Shown piece by piece: positions 59,301 through 64,000 of a DNA stretch of 64,000 nucleotides; positions within the stretch are counted from its first letter, which is position 1; every line of letters starts with the position of its first letter. The translations under genes were made by a program, and so were the position numbers. The DNA is from Ectocarpus siliculosus. Taxonomy: Eukaryota > Sar > Phaeophyceae > Ectocarpales > Ectocarpaceae. The notes below the pieces were generated by a model, which searched no databases, was not told where the DNA came from, and was given only the letters and a program-made list of their open reading frames with translations. The DNA is taken from contig FN649732.1 in the NCBI GenBank assembly GCA_000310025.1, forward strand, positions 1,972,533-2,036,532, in the 5' to 3' direction.

Positions 59301-61128
59301 TTGCTCGCCGGGACAAGGTGATACGAGAATGGAACATACCGCCGGAGACGGCGCTGACAGATCGTCGTGGGCACCATAAAGTTTGGCTTGACGATCCCAT
59401 CAAGGGAGAACACCCTTGCCGAAATGAACCAACTCATTCAGAGAGGAAGGGTAGTGATGTTGGGACATGGTGGTGTAGTCCTTTCGGCAGGTCAGCCGCG
59501 CAGCACCTCTCCAGGGTACACCATAATTCTCTAACAGATCGTTCACATCAAAAGAAGCGTAATTTCCTACCAACACCAATTCCAAATATTCATAGGCTAC
59601 CCATACAAGCGATTGCTAACTGGTGCAACCACCATGTCAATCAAATTGAAATTCCGGAGATCAGTGCCTTCACGGCCTCGGGGTTCGGGGCTGGAACATG
59701 CGACACTCGTCTACAAGCAAGATGTGTGCTGTCCAACAACCAAGGTTTGAAAGTCTGACACCGTTGACCTTCGAACGTAAAACTCACCTCTAGCATCCTC
59801 GCGCTAGGGTCGATCCCGATCACCTCCGGTTCGACCGTTCCCGGGATCGTTCCTTCCGGGGCCCCCTCCAGCTTGGCCAGTTCTTCGGAAATCATGATCG
59901 CGACGTCGGCCGTCCCCGTGGCCATGTCTACCACTCGGTCTCCAGCTCGCAGCTTTTGTTCGCGCCAAGAATGGGCAGAGCAGAGCAAAGCACAAAAAAC
60001 ACGAAGGACTCCTGTGTTTAGCGGAATACGTGCGAGCCTCTCCCCGTAGCTATCGTTCATGGTAACGGTCATTCTCTCTGTGGGGTGCTGTCCCTCCCTG
60101 TGCCGCAACTTCGATGTTATGATTCACCCTATACGAAACAGCCCTGACTCCCTGCTACCAAGCAAAAGGGTTGACTGATAACTGCGAGGGCCGTCCTCTT
60201 ACCCCGAGACCTCGAACCATTGCTCTTCGCCATTGCATATCCAACCCAAGGGATATCACCTGTTTGGACGAAATGAGAAAAAAGTACACGATCAACAGAG
60301 TAGAGAGCAGCGAGCGAGCTGCGCAAGCCACGGGGTTAGGAGGGATGGACGATGATTTAGATGTGAGGAGGGAATCACGGGAGCCATCTGATGGTGTAAT
60401 AGAGGGAGTTCACACGCTTGCCACTAAACGCGCATTCCTAGAAAACTACCCGTGGTGGTCTAACGCTTCCCTGCATACTTTAATCCCCCGTGTGTGGATA
60501 CATGGGTATCTCTTTCGAGCCCATTTTCTCGACGAACAGCGCTTCGTAGAGGCGGCAAATCACCCCACACGACATCCGCCCTCCACGTGCCTGGTGGTAT
60601 CATAGTAGCTACCGACCGAATAGAAACTGGAATGCCGGTGGGTCCAAACGGCCCGGGCAGCGCTCTCTACAGTACACACCGCCGTGACAGCCTGGGCACC
60701 AGTTGCAGGAACGGAAACATGTGCACGACGGGCGCGCGCATGATCCTGATGATCCTGGTGCATACGCGCAGTACCATAGGCCAAAGGTTACATTATCCTG
60801 GTTAGGCTGTCCACCACTACGTTAATCGTCTCTACTGCCGCTGCCTCTGCTGTGCGATACCGCTGTGCGATACCGCATGACCGAGCGTGATGTTGGTGTA
60901 CACACCCAACAGGCGTCATGAGCCGTGCGGTTGCCGCACCTTGTTGATGAGGTCGTACCGAGGAGCAATGGAGTCGAACATCTTGCCCGACCCGAGCTCA
61001 TACTCCCCGCCGCCCTCGGACCCCGACTGCTGCTGCTGCTGCTGCTGCCCACCCCAAAATATGACAGCATACGCCACGCATGCGGCCACCGCTGTGAGCA
61101 CCGCAGACGTCGCACCGCATGGCTTCAT
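56376..61128 (-). CDS. UbiE/COQ5/MenG-family quinone C-methyltransferase
   Basis: Seven minus-strand exons in phase: 61128-60940, 60259-60203, 59952-59788, 59148-59044, 58532-58309, 57212-57091 and 56458-56376 (945 nt, 314 aa). The family transfers a methyl group from S-adenosylmethionine to the ring carbon of ubiquinone or menaquinone/phylloquinone precursors. Diagnostic segments in order are MFDSIAPRYDLIN (50-62), ISLGLDMQWRRAMVRGLG, motif I VVDMATGTADVA (89-100) and VIGIDPSARMLEVGREKV. They continue with FGIRNVPDRSKALEEI (177-192), GWVMSGNGAEYGHLKNSILR and the C-terminal MGFGTVHLYLAR. The N-terminus has one hydrophobic segment and a Gln run, with no ASAFAP motif. A roughly 25-residue Ala/Gly/Ser insertion follows the FGIRN region. 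Mitochondrial (ubiquinone) versus plastid (phylloquinone) function is undecided. The last intron uses a GC donor at 57090. Confidence 0.93.
58624..58672. repeat. Short tandem repeat (GTAGAAT/GTGGAAG)n
   Basis: Six to seven 7-nt units, first GTAGAAT and then GTGGAAG, lie in intron 4 of the methyltransferase gene. Confidence 0.9.
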
Positions 61129-62804
61129 TGCAGCTCGGCTATCGCGGCACAGAAGCACAGGCCGTGTTCTCGGCTGGGGGGGTTGTGTTGGAAAACTCTC
61201 GTGGATTACTTGCGTCCTATCTTTGTCACCACGCTGAATTGTCCACACAAAAATTCAGGTGTGGGGTGTGTTGGACTGCCCCTTGGTGCTCTGCTGGATA
61301 CTCAATAGCGTGTCCGGTGTCTGGTGATGCTGGCTGTCCAGCAGAGAGCTGGCACAGCAGACTCAGGTCGTGAGGTGGATGCGGCGGAATCTAGTGGCAA
61401 TTCCGGGGGTTCTCTCTATCATAACCATACCCGTGTGAAATTGTTCTTGTACGCGTAGCCCCGTTGGTGCTTGGCATCGGCAAGGCTGCCGAGCACCCTT
61501 GCTTGGCTACCCCTGCGACGCGAGAGAGAAGAAGTAATACGGCAGCAGTCGCTGGGTCATACTACCTTCGTTCGTCAGTTTATGTGAGTTATTTGCTTAT
61601 TTTGCCGTGCGTCCTGTGTTTTACCTATGCGACGGCTCTGTATGGCTCTAACCCTGATGGTGGATGGTTGTCGCGTTGCTCAGCGGTGGTGATTTTCGAG
61701 TGTGCTTTAGGCCTAAGCGAGCCACGCAGGTTCTGGGCCCATAGCGCTGATGCCCAAAACCTGTCCTTCCTCGCAAGGCAATGGTTGCCTTTCCCTCTTG
61801 GGTTTGGGGTATGTGCCATGTGCAACATCTTTTTCACACACCGATGCACGCCCTCAATTTTGAACTGGAAGCTTTGGACGTACGTGAGGACTCATCTCTC
61901 CCGCGAGTACACGCCTTGATATGCATAGCAAAAACACACGATGACTATCGATTGCACGACCATACGAAGAAAAGGAAAGCGTGGATGGACGATATTTTTC
62001 TGTTTGGTGGTGTACTATGTCGTCGTGTTTTCGCACAGAGCATTTCAATAAAGCAAGCAATTTATTGCACCAACACCTTTTTCACGGAGCTCGGTACGAG
62101 AGTGGGAGAACTGCTGCCGTTTGTATGCACGTCCTCCGGTCGTGTGATCATGTTGGCAATGCGGCGGCGTTTGGGTCGATGTGCGTTTGCCAAGCTCCCT
62201 CGGAGATGCTCCCGGCACAATACTGGTGCATATCTCCCCTCTCATGCGCGAACTATGCAGCAGTCGAATTTACATCTGCTGTAGGCGACAAACTCCCCCT
62301 GCTGTATTGTACCTCCAGGAGGAGCAATGACACTCAACGGCATACCTCTTTGGTCTATTTTATGTTATTTATATGGGCAGCACACCCGTAGCGGCTAGCA
62401 CGTGTGCGATTACGGGACGTTTTAGCCAGCCTGCAGTACCGGTCGACGTAAACGAGCGGCAGCGGCCGTTCCAATTGTGCTCTGTATGTGTGTGCTGGAC
62501 GCCGCAGCTGTTGTCTTGCACACTAATCCACTACATCCCTCGTTGTTGCCTTCTAGACCAAGTGCTGCTTTTCGTTTCATCGAACGCGTCGCCATTAAAG
62601 GTGCGCTGAGAGGTACACACGTCCTCTCACATCGGCGCAAAGTACGGACGACAAACACAACCACGGGGAATTTGTGTGCTGCCCTCCGACCTTCCACGAT
62701 CGAGGCTTTTCCCGCGTTCGCTCATGTTTATGACAAGATCGATTCATTTTTTGCGCCGCTTCCTTCTTTTGCCACCTCTCTGTGGTCCAAGTGTTACTTC
62801 GATC
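61129..62804. promoter_or_regulatory. Upstream region shared by methyltransferase and eIF3g genes
   Basis: The two flanking genes read outward, so their promoters lie within this 1.7-kb stretch. No further coding exon, repeat or defined regulatory element was recognised. Confidence 0.4.
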
Positions 62805-64000
62805 ATGCCTGGACGACAAGCGTGGGGAGATGATGACGATGACGACTACTTGCCCCCTCGCCAAGAGTCGGCGGTGGACTCTAAGGGCGTCAAGAGCATC
62901 GTCGAGTACCACTTCAACACCAACGGTGCTAAGGTGAGCGGGGGCCTTACTGACTCGCTCGTTCGCTCGCTTCCGCGAAGCTCAGCACCGGAATACTGCC
63001 GCCCATGACTCTCGCTGCTCCTGCTTGTACAAGCTGCAATCGTACTGCTGCTTGGTCCACGGAGCTTGTTGCCGTGCCGCTTTGAATTGCAACAACACTG
63101 CCAACTAGGAACGTTGTGATAAGGCCCCGGACGAAGGCACCTGTCCGTGGACCTCTGCAGTAGAACGTGGGTCACACATTGCGTCTTTCTGACGGAAGAT
63201 GGTCAACATGCAGCATATCACCAATGCCAGCCACAGTATGCCTTTGAGACGGCAAACGTGGATAAGCCCGCGGTATGTAGCGTTCAGTCCCAATCGCACA
63301 CCAGCTACACGATGTCAGTGAGCAATACCTGGTAGTTGTCTTTGGTAAAACTAGTCCTGCTGCAAAAAAAAAAAAAAAAGCGGCAACGGCATCATTGATA
63401 ACCGCCACATCAACAACGATCAATGATTTAACAACAGGTAAAGCGGACCACCAAGGTCAAGGTCTTCACGGAGCACACGCGAGTGCACAAGTCTTGCCTG
63501 GAGCGTACGCAGTGGAACAAGTTCGGTCTCGCGGCGCAGGTATGTTGTTTCGGGTCTCTTCTTGCTCTCCACTACTGCTGTTCCGCACCGGCTAGAAATG
63601 TTGGGGATTTTTTCATCCGCAACCTGCAACCCCTTCTTCCTTGCGACGTGTCGCAAGAGATGCGTGGGCAAATATACACCGGTTGCCACATGGCTGACGC
63701 TGTTAGAGTCGATTGACGGATGATCACCGGGTAAGCAAGAATTCACGGTGTTCGGGAAGATCTTCCACCCCCCCTTTGCTCTATGTAGAATCAATCGGAA
63801 GCCGACGATGGCGTGGCAACTCCGCCGTCCCCGCGCTTCGTAGGTATTACCCACCAAGCTCACTCCGACGCGATCGTTGTGTATTCCCACCCAACCCATG
63901 TAGTGGCTCCGTCCTCTCGAGGACGTGCGGTCAATGGTCTAGCAACAGAGGCATGCAAAACATGAGTACGCCCCCCTCCCCCCCCCCCCCCCCGAATGAA
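62805..64000 (+). CDS. eIF3g: Eukaryotic translation initiation factor 3 subunit g, 5' part only
   Basis: Two exons are visible, 62805-62933 and 63438-63539, joined in phase 0; the rest lies beyond the window. The product starts MPGRQAWGDDDDDDYLPPRQ, continues GVKSIVEYHFNTNGAK and VKRTTKVKVFTEHTRVHKSC, and then LERTQWNKFGLAAQ. This matches the eIF3g N-terminal domain: a W followed by an acidic run, then the TEYK..ENGKK..K--RTFK--T-K----VA-RK-WKKFG pattern. The family also has a C-terminal RRM, which would be to the right. eIF3g is part of the eIF3 complex on the 40S ribosome and helps scanning. The assignment rests on the N-terminal domain only. Confidence 0.8.
63902..63994 (+). repeat. Poly(C)-ended dispersed repeat, copy in eIF3g intron 2
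   Basis: TGGCTCCGTCCTCTCGAGGA, CGGTCAATGGTCTAGCAACA and GCATGCAAAACATGAGTACG are followed by about 24 C with one T. This is the longest C run in the family within the window. Confidence 0.9.

Noticed and set aside
2166-64000. A functional cluster of translation genes (YebC/TACO1, MnmA, eIF4E, eIF3g)
   Set aside because: They act in different compartments and steps, are separated by unrelated genes and are not co-oriented. Chance is the simpler explanation.

Overview
The window is nuclear DNA from a eukaryote. Every confident gene but one is broken into short exons (57 nt to 2 kb) by introns of roughly 130 to 1900 bp, with GT-AG and occasional GC-AG borders. GC content is about 50-55%, there are many triplet microsatellites and low-complexity Gly/Ala/Pro/Gln-rich proteins, one assembly gap of 100 N (17485-17584), and one protein with an ASAFAP-like plastid import signal. 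That signal, the intron density and the near-perfect alternation of coding strands from gene to gene suggest a photosynthetic stramenopile, most likely a brown alga of the Ectocarpus type. No prokaryotic operon, phage, CRISPR array or rRNA/tRNA gene was seen.

Layout: (1) 2166-5950 (+), a YebC/TACO1-family translational activator with a plastid-type leader. (2) 7976 to about 10084 (-), a CHTOP/FoP-like RGG mRNA-export adaptor with two UAP56-binding-like motifs. (3) 11788 to about 19505 (+), the ER ubiquitin ligase HRD1/synoviolin, with the sequence gap in its Gly/Ala-rich tail. (4) 20753-26515 (-), the tRNA 2-thiouridylase MnmA/TRMU. (5) 27035-37042 (+), a 1099-residue protein with a long disordered half followed by ankyrin repeats. 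(6) 38726-48214 (-), a 1428-residue disordered and coiled-coil protein of unknown function. (7) 48461-52372 (+), a compact eIF4E. (8) 54382-55464 (+), an intronless coiled-coil protein. (9) 56376-61128 (-), a UbiE/COQ5/MenG quinone methyltransferase. (10) 62805 to beyond the window end (+), the start of eIF3 subunit g.

The exon models for genes 1, 4, 5, 6, 7 and 9 were checked by hand for splice-site dinucleotides, reading phase and a total CDS length divisible by three. They agree with the known family alignments where a family exists. Four genes concern translation (YebC/TACO1, MnmA, eIF4E, eIF3g), but they are unlinked in mechanism and probably neighbours by chance. The intervals between genes and the larger introns carry tandem duplications, microsatellites, interstitial telomere-like repeats and two dispersed repeat families. 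The most notable is a short element whose copies end in a poly(C) run. I found no convincing new multi-gene system. The best leads are the poly(C)-ended repeat family, GC-AG introns in two conserved genes, a tandem duplication that copied a splice-acceptor context, and two large unrecognised disordered proteins.
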